Positions 44,901 through 53,297 of a stretch of 64,000 nt of DNA are shown here, in pieces. The stretch is from contig OY970294.1 in NCBI GenBank assembly GCA_963716125.1, positions 744,001 to 808,000 on the forward strand, written 5' to 3'. The DNA comes from Acidiluteibacter sp963716125. GTDB taxonomy: Bacteria > Bacteroidota > Bacteroidia > Flavobacteriales_E > Vicingaceae. The notes under the pieces were generated by a model. That model was not told the origin of the DNA and did no database searches. It was given only the letters and a program-made list of their open reading frames with translations. Numbering within the stretch: position 1 is the stretch's first letter; every line of letters starts with the position of its first letter. Made by a program: the position numbers and the translations under genes.

Positions 44901-45275
44901 AATGTTGTATGATTCATCTATTCCTAAACCGATGTTACTTTGTTTGAAATCAGAATGCTTGTTATAAACGATAAATTGAATTTTTTCATCTAAATAATAA
45001 TCCAATAAAGTTTCTAGTTCTCTTAATCTACTGTTGACATAAGTGGCAGTGTACTTTGCTAAATCTTCTCCACCAGTATAGAAATAGGTTTCATAGCGCT
45101 CAAAGCGATAATATTGCCAATCAAAATCTTCATATTGAACTCTGTTTTTACCAAATTCGATATCACTGCCATTATAAAACTGAGCGGAAAGATTTTGAAA
45201 ACCAACTAAAAGTAATCCAAATAAGAAAATTTGAATTACTTTTTGAAAATCAATATGTGCTTTTTTACTTTTCAT
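41991..45275 (-). CDS. PD40/TolB-like propeller protein with C-terminal outer-membrane barrel
   Basis: 1094 residues. Signal peptide (IQIFLFGLLLVGFQNLSAQ), a peptidase-like M1/M48-type region to ~290 without a clear zinc site, WD40-like PD40 repeats near 310-480 (ISPSDEKIAYVTNQRGQYKVFIYD; DYSPDGKQMVFSGVFEGQTDLYIYN), a charged Lys/Glu linker near 600-680, and a BamA/TamA-like barrel from ~720 (GGVDNWW near 935; FGFGLRSTVLGYFVRVDWAWG near the end) finishing in LSLSLDI. Probably an outer-membrane assembly or secretion-linked protein; function unknown. Confidence 0.8.
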   Translation of the reverse strand: MKSKKAHIDFQKVIQIFLFGLLLVGFQNLSAQFYNGSDIEFGKNRVQYEDFDWQYYRFERYETYFYTGGEDLAKYTATYVNSRLRELETLLDYYLDEKIQFIVYNKHSDFKQSNIGLGIDESYNIGGVTRIVGSKVFIYFEGDYKKFNEQIDAGIIEVLIYQMMYGGSWKDVLKNSALLSLPSWYINGLIAYLVDPNNEVYINQIKDGIEQNKYDKFNRLSQEDAKIASYAMWSYIAESFGNSTISNILYMTRSTRDVEDGILYVTGLSFDKLTTDWVEYFRQTYMNKQQLSYADKVELLDLKVRRNRVYQQLAISPSDEKIAYVTNQRGQYKVFIYDKNSNKRKRIFKDEHKLDRIIDYSYPIIDWHPSSKLLSFFIEEKGQILLCTYELESKQLYKKPIFSLEKVLGFDYSPDGKQMVFSGVFEGQTDLYIYNIGGNTQKKITDDIYDDVQPVFIKENTIAFASNRPNDSLDFTTVAEIKNRQQEKNIFVYDYNSKHPQLIKVTNTEDQSEKFPIAYQENIAYLSLDENRVYNRVIAEYDSSISSIDTIINYNYYYTKKQGSNFNRNILLQKSSADGEYFSEILKENDRYLLSSKSSNNPYPPFDKSTDNRKKVKQKESKKNSVEPIEEISHPKIILQSKETTTKAAKEVDISNYKFNKERPKQEVKRRVISTVEEVGKTGIPVVEVPFELGNQRNYNLNFKIDNSALQLNNSFLTGQYQVFTGRPYQNPGLGAIIKLGVVDLFEDYRVWGGFRYSGPTKEYLLGFQDLKNRLDKEYIFSRSKTSNESSALFSDIFTLRGSFSAIYPFSEVTSLRGTISVRNDKIVPLAVNTQALEIPIDNQTWGSLKAAYVFDNTRNIALNIKYGTRFKLFGEYYQKAYDSKDNAADANLFVLGMDFRNYQKISRGLIFVSRLAASTSFGKEKLIYYLGGVDNWWKTSDNFANTRIDFTQNYRYQTIATNMRGHLQNIRNGNSFAVINTEIRFPVFSYFIRKPIPSDFIRNFQIVGFGDAGTAWVGNSPFDDRSPSNTEIIQANPFKVEVFNINDPIVGGFGFGLRSTVLGYFVRVDWAWGVENGIVNDDKVFYLSLSLDI

Positions 45276-45314
45276 CTAGGAAGCATAAAATTAAATAAAA
45301 ACTATTGAAACCCT

Positions 45315-45322
45315 TATATTTG
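45315..45322 (+). promoter_or_regulatory. Probable promoter for the MBL hydrolase gene
   Basis: TATATTTG fits TAnnTTTG, 25 bp before the ATG at 45348. No good -33 element is seen. Confidence 0.4.
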
Positions 45323-45347
45323 TTTTATTAAAATTAAAAAAGCTATT

Positions 45348-45983
45348 ATGAGAATTAAAGTATTCACTTTCAATCCATTTCAAGAAAATACCTATGTAGT
45401 TTATGATGAAACAAAAGAAGCCGTGGTAATTGATCCTGGTTGTTCTACAGCAAATGAGGAGAAAGAAATCTTTAATTTTATAGAAACGGAGCAATTAGTT
45501 GTAAAACATTTAATTAATACACATTGCCATATTGATCATGTTTTAGGATTGAACTTTATTGCAGCTAAATTCAAATTAGATGCACAAATGCATAAAGAGG
45601 ACTTAGGTATTTTAGAGGCAGTTCCCACTTATGCCAATATGTTTGGTATGTCTGTGGCTCCTTTTTCTGGAAAAATTCAATTTATTGATGAAGGCGATCA
45701 AATCGAATTTGGAAATACTGTTTTGAAAGTTGTTTTTACTCCAGGCCATGCACCAGGGCATGTGATATTTATCAATGAAGAAGAAAAAATAATTTTTGGT
45801 GGTGATGTGCTTTTTTATGGCAGTATTGGTAGAACAGATTTACCTGGCGGCGACCATGACACTTTAATAAAATCTATCAAAACTAAAATATTAAGTTTAT
45901 CAGATGATTATACGGTGTATTCAGGACATGGACAAAAAACAAATGTCGGTTTCGAACGAAAAAACAACCCTTTTTTGAATTAA
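45348..45983 (+). CDS. MBL-fold metallo-hydrolase (glyoxalase II-like)
   Basis: 211 residues. The zinc motif is THCHIDHVLG (HxHxDH near 64-69), followed by TPGHAPGHVIF (His near 133), FGGDVLF (Asp near 150) and YSGHGQKT (His near 197), the complete two-metal set of the YcbL/glyoxalase II group. It probably hydrolyses a glutathione-like or other thioester; the substrate is uncertain. Monocistronic with its own promoter and a strong hairpin after the stop. Confidence 0.92.
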   Translation: MRIKVFTFNPFQENTYVVYDETKEAVVIDPGCSTANEEKEIFNFIETEQLVVKHLINTHCHIDHVLGLNFIAAKFKLDAQMHKEDLGILEAVPTYANMFGMSVAPFSGKIQFIDEGDQIEFGNTVLKVVFTPGHAPGHVIFINEEEKIIFGGDVLFYGSIGRTDLPGGDHDTLIKSIKTKILSLSDDYTVYSGHGQKTNVGFERKNNPFLN

Positions 45984-46009
45984 TCCTCCTTAAGAAAGTT
46001 AAGGAGGAT
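45983..46009. terminator. Strong hairpin after the MBL hydrolase gene
   Basis: ATCCTCCTTAA (45983-45993) pairs perfectly with TTAAGGAGGAT (45999-46009) around GAAAG, 11 bp beginning in the stop codon. No T tract follows. The gap to 46129 shows nothing else. Confidence 0.6.
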
Positions 46010-46129
46010 CAATGTAGCAATTAATTTTAATGTAATAATTTATCAATTAATACATTTGTAATTTATTAGTTTTTTATTAATTGCACTAAGTCGATATAAT
46101 GAATTGAAGAAGAACGAAGTGAAGGGGCT

Positions 46130-46813
46130 TTATTTCCCTCTCATATCTACAATAATATCACCACCTTGCCCACATACATTTTGAGGTACATTTGTATTAG
46201 CTTGTGGATCATTATATATATCAGGGTCTCTATGATTAGCATCATACCAGCCAATACCCCACCAAAATAAACCCTCTCCGGTTCTATCAGATGGATATAG
46301 CCCTGCAGCGGAACCTCCAAAATTAGGACGTATAGTTATGGATGTCGTTTGTCCGTTTTTGAATGGACCAGTTAAGGTTAAAACAGCACCACTATTCATT
46401 AAACCAATTAAATACAAAGTATCTTGATTAGTAAATGGACGATCTACTTTTAAAATAACATTGTGAGATGTTTCCACATTTTTAAATGCACAAAAGTTGG
46501 TCTTTTTTTCATAAGATGTGCTAAAGTAATCATAGTTATTATGCTTAAAGTCATAGCCTGAATATCTAGGACTACCTTCATATTCAAATTTAAAATAACC
46601 GTTGACATCAGTTTTAACTTCTCCTAAATACTCTTCTAATGGCCCTTTCAATGCTCTAAGTGTAATAGCGTAAATTTTTAAATCAAAGTTAGAAGTTGGA
46701 ATTTTACTACAATCTTCGTAAAAATATCCTTCTATGATATTTGTATTGTCTTTTTTACATGAGAAAAAAGATATAACTATAAAACATATTAAAATATAAA
46801 TTGGCTTTTTCAT
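46130..46813 (-). CDS. Paralogous lipoprotein, copy 1 of 3
   Basis: 227 residues. Lipoprotein signal (FIVISFFSC, Cys19), then a strand-rich domain (IIEGYFYEDCSKIPTSNFDLKIYAITL ... GEVKTDVNGYFKFEYEGS) that looks like a carboxypeptidase-regulatory/Ig-type fold, and the C-terminal signature PQNVCGQGGDI-VDMRG shared by all three copies. Its first ~125 codons are almost identical to copy 2 at DNA level, but the C-terminal third differs. Function unknown; last in a leftward run behind the T9SS-sorted hydrolase. Confidence 0.75.
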   Translation of the reverse strand: MKKPIYILICFIVISFFSCKKDNTNIIEGYFYEDCSKIPTSNFDLKIYAITLRALKGPLEEYLGEVKTDVNGYFKFEYEGSPRYSGYDFKHNNYDYFSTSYEKKTNFCAFKNVETSHNVILKVDRPFTNQDTLYLIGLMNSGAVLTLTGPFKNGQTTSITIRPNFGGSAAGLYPSDRTGEGLFWWGIGWYDANHRDPDIYNDPQANTNVPQNVCGQGGDIIVDMRGK

Positions 46814-46818
46814 AAACT

Positions 46819-47505
46819 TTATTTCCCTCTCAAATCTATAGTAATATCACCTCCTTGACCGCAAACATTCTGAGGAATGCCTTTTATAACATAAGGTGGA
46901 ATTTGAAAAGTAGGAATATAGCTTACTTTTTCATATTCTTCAGCTCCTATTCCCCACCAAAATACACCTTCTCCAGTTCTATCCGAAGGATATAATCCCC
47001 CCGCTGTGCCACCAAAATTAGGTCGAATAGAAATTGGGATTTTTTGTCCATTATTTAAAGGCCCTATAAGTGTTATCACTAAACTATTGCCAACTGCACC
47101 AAAATACAGGGTATCTTGATTAGAAAATGGACGATCTACTTTCAAAATAACATTGTGAGATGTTTCCACATTTTTAAATGCACAAAATTTTGTCTTTTTT
47201 TCATAAGATGTGCTAAAGTAATCATAGTTATTATGCTTAAAGTCATAGCCTGAATATCTAGGACTACCTTCATATTCAAATTTAAAATAACCGTTGACAT
47301 CAGTTTTAACTTCTCCTAAATACTCTTCTAATGGCCCTTTCAATGCTCTAAGTGTAATAGCGTAAATTTTTAAATCAAAGTTAGAAGTTGGAGTTTTACT
47401 GCAATCTTCGTAAAAATAACCTTCTATGATGTTTGTATTATCTTTTTTACAAGCATTAGTAAAAAGAGAAGATGATATTAAGATTAAATAAATTAGCTTT
47501 TTCAT
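46819..47505 (-). CDS. Paralogous lipoprotein, copy 2 of 3
   Basis: 228 residues with lipoprotein signal (SSLFTNAC, Cys19). The N-terminal two thirds are nearly identical to copy 1 and the C-terminal part (GEGVFWWGIGAEEYEKVSY ... PQNVCGQGGDITIDLRG) is closer to copy 3, so it is a mosaic of the two. It ends 6 bp before copy 1 begins. Possibly a surface-anchored binding protein; unknown family. Confidence 0.75.
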   Translation of the reverse strand: MKKLIYLILISSSLFTNACKKDNTNIIEGYFYEDCSKTPTSNFDLKIYAITLRALKGPLEEYLGEVKTDVNGYFKFEYEGSPRYSGYDFKHNNYDYFSTSYEKKTKFCAFKNVETSHNVILKVDRPFSNQDTLYFGAVGNSLVITLIGPLNNGQKIPISIRPNFGGTAGGLYPSDRTGEGVFWWGIGAEEYEKVSYIPTFQIPPYVIKGIPQNVCGQGGDITIDLRGK

Positions 47506-47511
47506 AATTAA

Positions 47512-48198
47512 CTACTTCCCTCTCAAATCTACAACAACATCACCACCTTGCCCACAAACATTTTGAGGAACATTATTTATAACATTAGGAGGAACTTGAA
47601 AAGCAGGATTATAACTGATTTTTTCGTATTCTTCTGCACCTATTCCCCACCAAAAAATACCTTCTCCAGTTCTATCCGATGGAAAAAGACCAGCACCTGT
47701 ACTTCCAAAATTAGGACGTATAGTAATTGGTATGGTTTGACCGTTCGTAAAAGAACCTGCTAATGTAATTACAGTTGCATTACCAACTGCTCCAAAATAG
47801 AGGGTATCCTGATTGGTAAAAGGTTTATCCGTTTTTATAATCACATTGTGGGTGCATTTTACATTTTTAAACGCACAAAATGTTGACTTTTTTTTATAAG
47901 GTTTTGTGAAATATTCATTTCCGTTATGCCTAAATTGATGAGAAGTAATACTTGGGTCTCCTTCAAATTCAAACTTAAAATACCCATTTGCATCTGTCTC
48001 AACCTCCCCTAGGTACTCTTCTTTTGGACCCTTTAATCCATAAATTGTAATAGTGTAGATTTTTAAATCAAAATTAGCAGTTGGTGTTTTATTACAGTCC
48101 TCATAGAAATAACCTTCTATAAAGTTAGTATTGTCTTTTTCACAAGCAAATAGAGAAATTGTAACAATACAAAAAACAGATCTAATTAGCTTTTTCAT
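47512..48198 (-). CDS. Paralogous lipoprotein, copy 3 of 3
   Basis: 228 residues with lipoprotein signal (CIVTISLFAC, Cys19). It has the same domain plan as copies 1 and 2 (FIEGYFYEDCNKTPTANFDLKIYTIT; NVCGQGGDVVVDLRG) but is more diverged, so it is probably the ancestral copy. Its ATG overlaps the stop of the hydrolase gene by 4 bp, so the four genes are probably one transcript. Confidence 0.75.
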   Translation of the reverse strand: MKKLIRSVFCIVTISLFACEKDNTNFIEGYFYEDCNKTPTANFDLKIYTITIYGLKGPKEEYLGEVETDANGYFKFEFEGDPSITSHQFRHNGNEYFTKPYKKKSTFCAFKNVKCTHNVIIKTDKPFTNQDTLYFGAVGNATVITLAGSFTNGQTIPITIRPNFGSTGAGLFPSDRTGEGIFWWGIGAEEYEKISYNPAFQVPPNVINNVPQNVCGQGGDVVVDLRGK

Positions 48199-51170
48199 AA
48201 TTGGTTGATGTATTTAAGAGTGGATACTTTATTATCGATGGTCATTCTCAATAAATACATTCCTATTTTATTAGGAATAGTTATAGTGTATTCGTCAGAT
48301 GGATTCCAACTCCAATTGTTTTTTTGAATTTGCCTGCCGTTAATGTCGTACAGTTCGAACGTTATTACTTTATTTTTTGGTTCTATCGTTTCAATCTGTA
48401 AATATTGCCGTTGACCGTTTTTATACGTCCAATAGGCGTTCACATCTTTTTCTTTATTAGTTGGTATAGGATTTCTACGACGAGGCACAATGGGATTACA
48501 ACAAATAGGAAAGGGAGTAGTAATATAATTCCAATTTTGGGCTTGTGGGGAGTTGTAAATAAATCCATCAGAAAAATCTCTACCTGTGAAACCATGAGCA
48601 TAAGGATGGTCTGAAACAAATTCTACCGACTGTTCTGTCGTAAAAGGACTGTCATCAGAAAATGCGCCAGGTTCATTTTTATTAATATCCTTAAATGTTG
48701 GATAATTATATGCCGGATTTCTTTCATTGACTAACACATCTATTTCTGCTCTATAGCGGGCAAATGGAAATATTTGGTCTAAATTCTCCAAATACAATTT
48801 TTCATCGCCTATTTCTCTATTCAATAAATAGGAAAATTTATCATTATAGCCGGCTAATTCACAGGTTCTATACAAAATAGGATCAGTATCATATTTCCAG
48901 TACAATTGAGGGTTGTATTTATCAGAATGAGCATAGTTAGTTAAATTAGTACTTTTATTTTTTGACCTATCAGGCACTGCCAAAACTACATCAGCAGGCG
49001 TATTGTTCATCACAGTAGCAGGTGCAGTTATTTCTATGTTAGGGCTTTGCAGACCTGTATAAATACTTCCTCCATAATCTAATGCGGAGCGCATAGGTAC
49101 AAAGCAAAAGTCAAACCCATCAGATTGTACAATGGCTATAGCTCCTAAAGCGGCTACAAAACCAATGCCTGCTTCACCACCTGCCAACCATTTGCCTGGG
49201 CCTAAAGAGATGTTATAATTAAAGGCATAAGCAATTGGAACACTATTAGAAGGCCAGCCACTTAAAGCAAAACCCGGTTTAATGGCATGTATATTCAAAT
49301 TCATATTACCTCCTGATTCCACATCATACGAATGGATGGAGGCATTTTTATATACAAAAGGAGATAATTTCCCTAAATCCTTAAATTTTACACCAAAGAA
49401 AAATAATTTAATTCCATAAAAATTTTGCGTTAGGTTCAGTCTAAAAATTTGATTGGAACTTCCAGCTGAATTCATTTGTAAATCGACAAAATTAAGGGGG
49501 AATACATGCCATAACCACCGAGCATAGGTAATGCCATCTACTTGAAAAAATTTATCACCAGGTTCGCGTGGGTCTTCTGTAAATGGGTTTTGCTGTAAAG
49601 TACCTGATGCTGAGCCTGAGGATGTAAATACCATTTTGCAATGTTGAGGATAATTACCTAATGCACTTAAGGAAGCCATAAAAGAAACTCTTTCAGGATG
49701 TGGAGAGTAATTACTTCCACTTTCAGTACTTACATGGTACATCAACAATTGTTGAGATGCTTTTGTATCTAATAAACCTGCTTTTATCTGTACGTCACTA
49801 AAGAACTTAGCTTTTGTTATAATTTTTGCTTTTAAAATATACTCCAGTCTATCGTAAAAATGTTGATATGCTAGAGGAATATTTGCCCCTTGATGAGGAG
49901 AATCTAAGGTGATTAATAGTCGTGTAAAATGCAAATAAGAATTAAAACAAGTAGATACGCCAGGGTTATTTTCCCAATACGCCAAAGCATACCGAGCAAT
50001 AATTCCTCCCATACTAGCACCAATCAAAACCATTGGTTCTTGATTTCCTGAATTCAATAATTCACATTTTAATTCATCCATGTATTGAATTAAATATTGC
50101 GCATTGGTGCGCATATCAATTCGGCTATCTTTCCAACTGATGGTATGAAATTCATAACCAAATTTTCTTAATTCATCTATTTGAGTGCTTTGTAATGCTT
50201 TATAATATAAATCATAAGCAGTTTGATCTTCTAAAAAATCAAACCCTTCTACTACAATTGCAATTTTTCTTCCATTATTTCCCTCTGTTTCACAAGGAGC
50301 AAATTTAACAATGTCTAAGCCTGCCCTATCTATTGGGTCTCCACCAGTTTGAAAAAATCCTTGATTGTCATCAATTCTAATTTTAGCCTTACTAGTATAA
50401 ATGGGATCTCCGCCTAAAATTTTTGAAAATAATTTTACTGTGATAATCTTTTCACCTACTGTACTATATATCTTAGTGAAATTGTGAGATAAATGAGCGT
50501 CAAAATGAACTAATGTATCATTATTTCCAAAATCGATTACAAATTCATACCCAGGATCAATATAATAGTTGGCTGTTCGATTATCCAAAATAAACCAACT
50601 TTTATCAATTAAAAAATCAACTACCAATGATTTAGTTTGGCCTGCTAATGGAGCAAAAGACGCAACTTCTCCAAATTGATAAGGTTCATTAGGTCTGCTA
50701 GGCAAGTCATACAATGTATTATTCGGTAAATCAAAATCGAAATAATTATTGGTTGTTAGTGCATCAGATTTTAATCTATTAAAGTCAATATGAATTAAAC
50801 CTAAAGGAATTTCATCGTTATTTTTTACATAATTAAACGCATTTAATCCATATTGCATTACTGGGATAATAGCAGAAGTATCGTAAGCCATATACCTTAC
50901 TTCATTGTATTGATCTAACCAAATATTATAACCTATCGTGTCATTTCCGTAAACATCATAAAATACAGAAAATTGATTGGTATCAATAGTATGCATTGCC
51001 ATTTCATACAAAAATTCATTAGTAGTGGCAATGGGATCAAGATTTTCTAGCATATTTCTCAACTAATCATTGTAATATTTATCTATATCAATTGGGTTAC
51101 TCTGGCTAAAAACTGATAGTGAAGTTGAGATAGCTATTGATAAGCTAAGAATTTTGGGGTAATTTTTCAT
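48195..51170 (-). pseudogene. T9SS-sorted alpha/beta-hydrolase, interrupted by an in-frame TAG
   Basis: An ATG at 51170 opens 35 codons with a signal peptide (MKNYPKILSLSIAISTSLSVFSQ), followed by TAG at 51063-51065 and then, in the same frame, a 955-codon reading frame from 51062. The body holds an alpha/beta-hydrolase core (VIVEGFDF near 266; the nucleophile elbow VLIGASMGGIIARYAL near 345; LDSPHQGANIPLAYQHF near 389, a lipase/PGAP1-like pattern) and a C-terminal type A T9SS sorting domain (VITFELYDINGRQIQKN ... GMYLLRM). Without the signal peptide the body could not be exported. This is a nonsense mutation, a readthrough case or a sequence error. Confidence 0.7.
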
Positions 51171-51250
51171 AGTAATATTGTTTTAAATTATGCCACTAAT
51201 TTAACAATAATTATTATAAAAATGTAAAATTAAAATTAAATTCGTTTTAA

Positions 51251-51258
51251 TAAATTAT
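51251..51258. repeat. Target-site duplication of the IS element, left copy
   Basis: TAAATTAT directly before the left inverted repeat; the same 8 bp follow the right end at 52331-52338. Eight bases is the usual duplication for IS1595-family elements. Confidence 0.9.
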
Positions 51259-52330
51259 GGCTCTAGTTTAGCACTGCGTTGATAATAGTGTTTTATAGTT
51301 TGGTTGGATTTGAACAAAGCGCTCCAGAGCTCCCGCAACAACTATCTGCTTTGCGAAAGCAAGGGTAATATCCTTGTTTGATTTTATTTTTTCTTTTATA
51401 ATATGCCAATTTAGGTATTGTTGCAGGTATTTAGTAGACACGCCCCAGAATGTATTTCCAATCCACTTCTTTATTTTATTGTGCGTTGAGTTTACATGCT
51501 GTACATGAAACGCTCCTTTTACTCTTTCTCCCCTGGAAACATTTACCGGATGAAACTCAATTTTGGTGTCTTTAGCGAAGCCTTTATAACTGTGGTGAGA
51601 ATCACTACACAAAATTGTGCTCCCTTTTTTTATGCGATTGCCAATAGCATTTTTAATATCAATCTTTCTAATCCGTCCAAGTGTAGCTACACTCAGATTT
51701 AGCATTGACTTTCTGTCTTGAGTCACGATGACCGCAACCTGATCATTGCTTACACCCCTTTTGCTTGACTTACCGCCTCTTTTCCTTGGTTCTCGATTTT
51801 TAACCTTCATCCCTTTTTCAGATTTGAGGAAAAAGGTCTCATCACTTTCTGTGATACCAATGAAGGGCTCTCCGTCATCTGCGTCAACTGAAGACAATAT
51901 CTTGTGGCGCCAATCAAAGGCTGTTTTCTTATTAATACCCAAAATCGAAACAATTTTGTCAAGACTTTTTTCTTCAACCATTAGTTTAAGATAATCAACA
52001 ATCTTGTCTTTTCTTTGCAGCCCTGCCATCCAAGTACCTGTATACTCCGTAAAACTTCTTTGGCAAGACTTGCATTTGTAGCGCTGTGCTCCTTTGTCAA
52101 TCCCAAAACGAACATACTTAGAATGAGAACAATGAGGACAGGCTCCGAGTTTGTTATTAAACTCATGCTGACGTGAAACAATCGCAGACAGGTTAATCTC
52201 TTTAGTTGAATCTTCAATCTCCTTCAACAAACGCTCACGTTGTTTAATTGGCAGAGAGAGTATTTGGTCTTTAAGCTTTTCTGTTTTCATACACACAATA
52301 TACAAATAATAGCTGAATTAAACTAGAGCC
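51259..52330 (-). mobile_element. IS1595-family insertion sequence, complete
   Basis: The 1072 bp element is bounded by 12 bp perfect inverted repeats (GGCTCTAGTTTA at 51259-51270, its complement at 52319-52330) and flanked by 8 bp duplications. It holds one transposase gene transcribed leftward. It lies 88 bp upstream of the ATG of the broken T9SS hydrolase and may have cut it off from its promoter. Confidence 0.92.
51268..52290 (-). CDS. IS1595-family (ISXO2-like) transposase
   Basis: 340 residues from the ATG at 52290 (a TTG at 52305 would add five). N-terminal zinc ribbon (CPHCSHSKYVRFGIDKGAQRYKCKSCQRSF, near 51-80), a helix-turn-helix region (LDKIVSILGINKKTAFDWRHKIL) and the ISXO2-like catalytic domain (GITESDETFF with the first Asp, ILCSDSHHSYKGFA with the second, VQHVNSTHNKIKKWI with the Asn/His). 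The frame is intact and both ends are present, so the element may still move. Confidence 0.95.
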   Translation of the reverse strand: MKTEKLKDQILSLPIKQRERLLKEIEDSTKEINLSAIVSRQHEFNNKLGACPHCSHSKYVRFGIDKGAQRYKCKSCQRSFTEYTGTWMAGLQRKDKIVDYLKLMVEEKSLDKIVSILGINKKTAFDWRHKILSSVDADDGEPFIGITESDETFFLKSEKGMKVKNREPRKRGGKSSKRGVSNDQVAVIVTQDRKSMLNLSVATLGRIRKIDIKNAIGNRIKKGSTILCSDSHHSYKGFAKDTKIEFHPVNVSRGERVKGAFHVQHVNSTHNKIKKWIGNTFWGVSTKYLQQYLNWHIIKEKIKSNKDITLAFAKQIVVAGALERFVQIQPNYKTLLSTQC

Positions 52331-52338
52331 TAAATTAT
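52331..52338. repeat. Target-site duplication of the IS element, right copy
   Basis: TAAATTAT, identical to 51251-51258, directly after the right inverted repeat. Confidence 0.9.
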
Positions 52339-52373
52339 TAAACGATATTATAAATAACCCTTTTTTGAATTGA

Positions 52374-53180
52374 TTACATCGTATAATCTACACCATTATA
52401 AGTAGGTGCATTGCAATCTACTCCTTTATCTCTCAAGAAATAAAATTGTAGTGTAAATAATATAGGTCGGTAACGGCTGCTAAAATATTGTAGAGTAGAT
52501 TTTCCATTATCAAATTTATAAACACTCAAAATAGGAGTTTCAATAGATGGGACAACTAGCAATTTTTTGGCAACTCTAAATCCAAAACCTATTTTATAAT
52601 GCAATTGAGCTGTGGAAGGATTTTGAAACGTTTCTTGATAAATAGGATATGCAGTACTTCTATCTCTATTTTTAATAAAAGTGTAATCAAAATTAACGCC
52701 TAATGAGTTGCTAATAAATGCATTTGGAGTATAATTGTACGTATTAGTGGCATTAAAAAATACACCTAAATTATGATCCTTAAAGGTGTTTTGAGACTCA
52801 TAATATACTTCAGAAAATGGAATAGAGTTATTGCTTCCCTTGTATTGCTCCTCTCCTGTAAAATATTTATAAGATAAACCAAAATCTATGTAATCAATTA
52901 ATCGAGGATTTTCAAAACTATGAAACCAACCTAAGTGAAGCATAAAACCCAACTTTCCTTTTGGCGCAGCTTGGTAATTATATGTAGTATCTTCTATGGA
53001 GAATGAGTTATCAGTCTTACTTCCGGCTAAAGTATAAGTTAAGCCTGGCGCAATTAATAAGCCACCTTTTCTTAATTCTCTATCTAATGGAAAAACATCA
53101 CCTCTGTTTTTCCTCATTTGTGCTTGAGTAGAAACACAAATTAAAATGCTAATTAGCAATAGGATATGTCTAGTTTTCAT
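52374..53180 (-). CDS. Predicted outer-membrane beta-barrel protein
   Basis: 268 residues: signal peptide (ILLLISILICVSTQAQ) and barrel-type strands (GKLGFMLHLGWFHSF, YIDFGLSYKYFTG, HNLGVFFNATNTYNYTPNAFISNSLGVNFDYTF, LHYKIGFGFRVAKKLLVVPS, PILFTLQFYFLRD). The end (DCNAPTYNGVDYTM) is not a terminal aromatic strand. No family recognised. It lies between the IS and an acyltransferase gene on the same strand; 53181-53297 shows no feature. Confidence 0.65.
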   Translation of the reverse strand: MKTRHILLLISILICVSTQAQMRKNRGDVFPLDRELRKGGLLIAPGLTYTLAGSKTDNSFSIEDTTYNYQAAPKGKLGFMLHLGWFHSFENPRLIDYIDFGLSYKYFTGEEQYKGSNNSIPFSEVYYESQNTFKDHNLGVFFNATNTYNYTPNAFISNSLGVNFDYTFIKNRDRSTAYPIYQETFQNPSTAQLHYKIGFGFRVAKKLLVVPSIETPILSVYKFDNGKSTLQYFSSRYRPILFTLQFYFLRDKGVDCNAPTYNGVDYTM

Positions 53181-53297
53181 TTTGTGATTAAATTTAATGA
53201 AGGGGATTTAATATATAACGACAATATTAATTTTTTATTTTTTTGAAAAAATGATGCGTTACACGAATTGCTAACAAAATGGGTCTTAATAAAAGAG

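Noticed and set aside
41991..45275. Active M1-type peptidase in the N-terminal part of the PD40 protein
   Set aside because: The fold of the first ~290 residues looks peptidase-like but no HExxH zinc site was found.
46130..48198. Possible CRISPR or tandem short-repeat array
   Set aside because: The periodicity (~690 bp) comes from three full-length paralogous genes, with no short repeat/spacer pattern. No CRISPR array was seen anywhere in the window.
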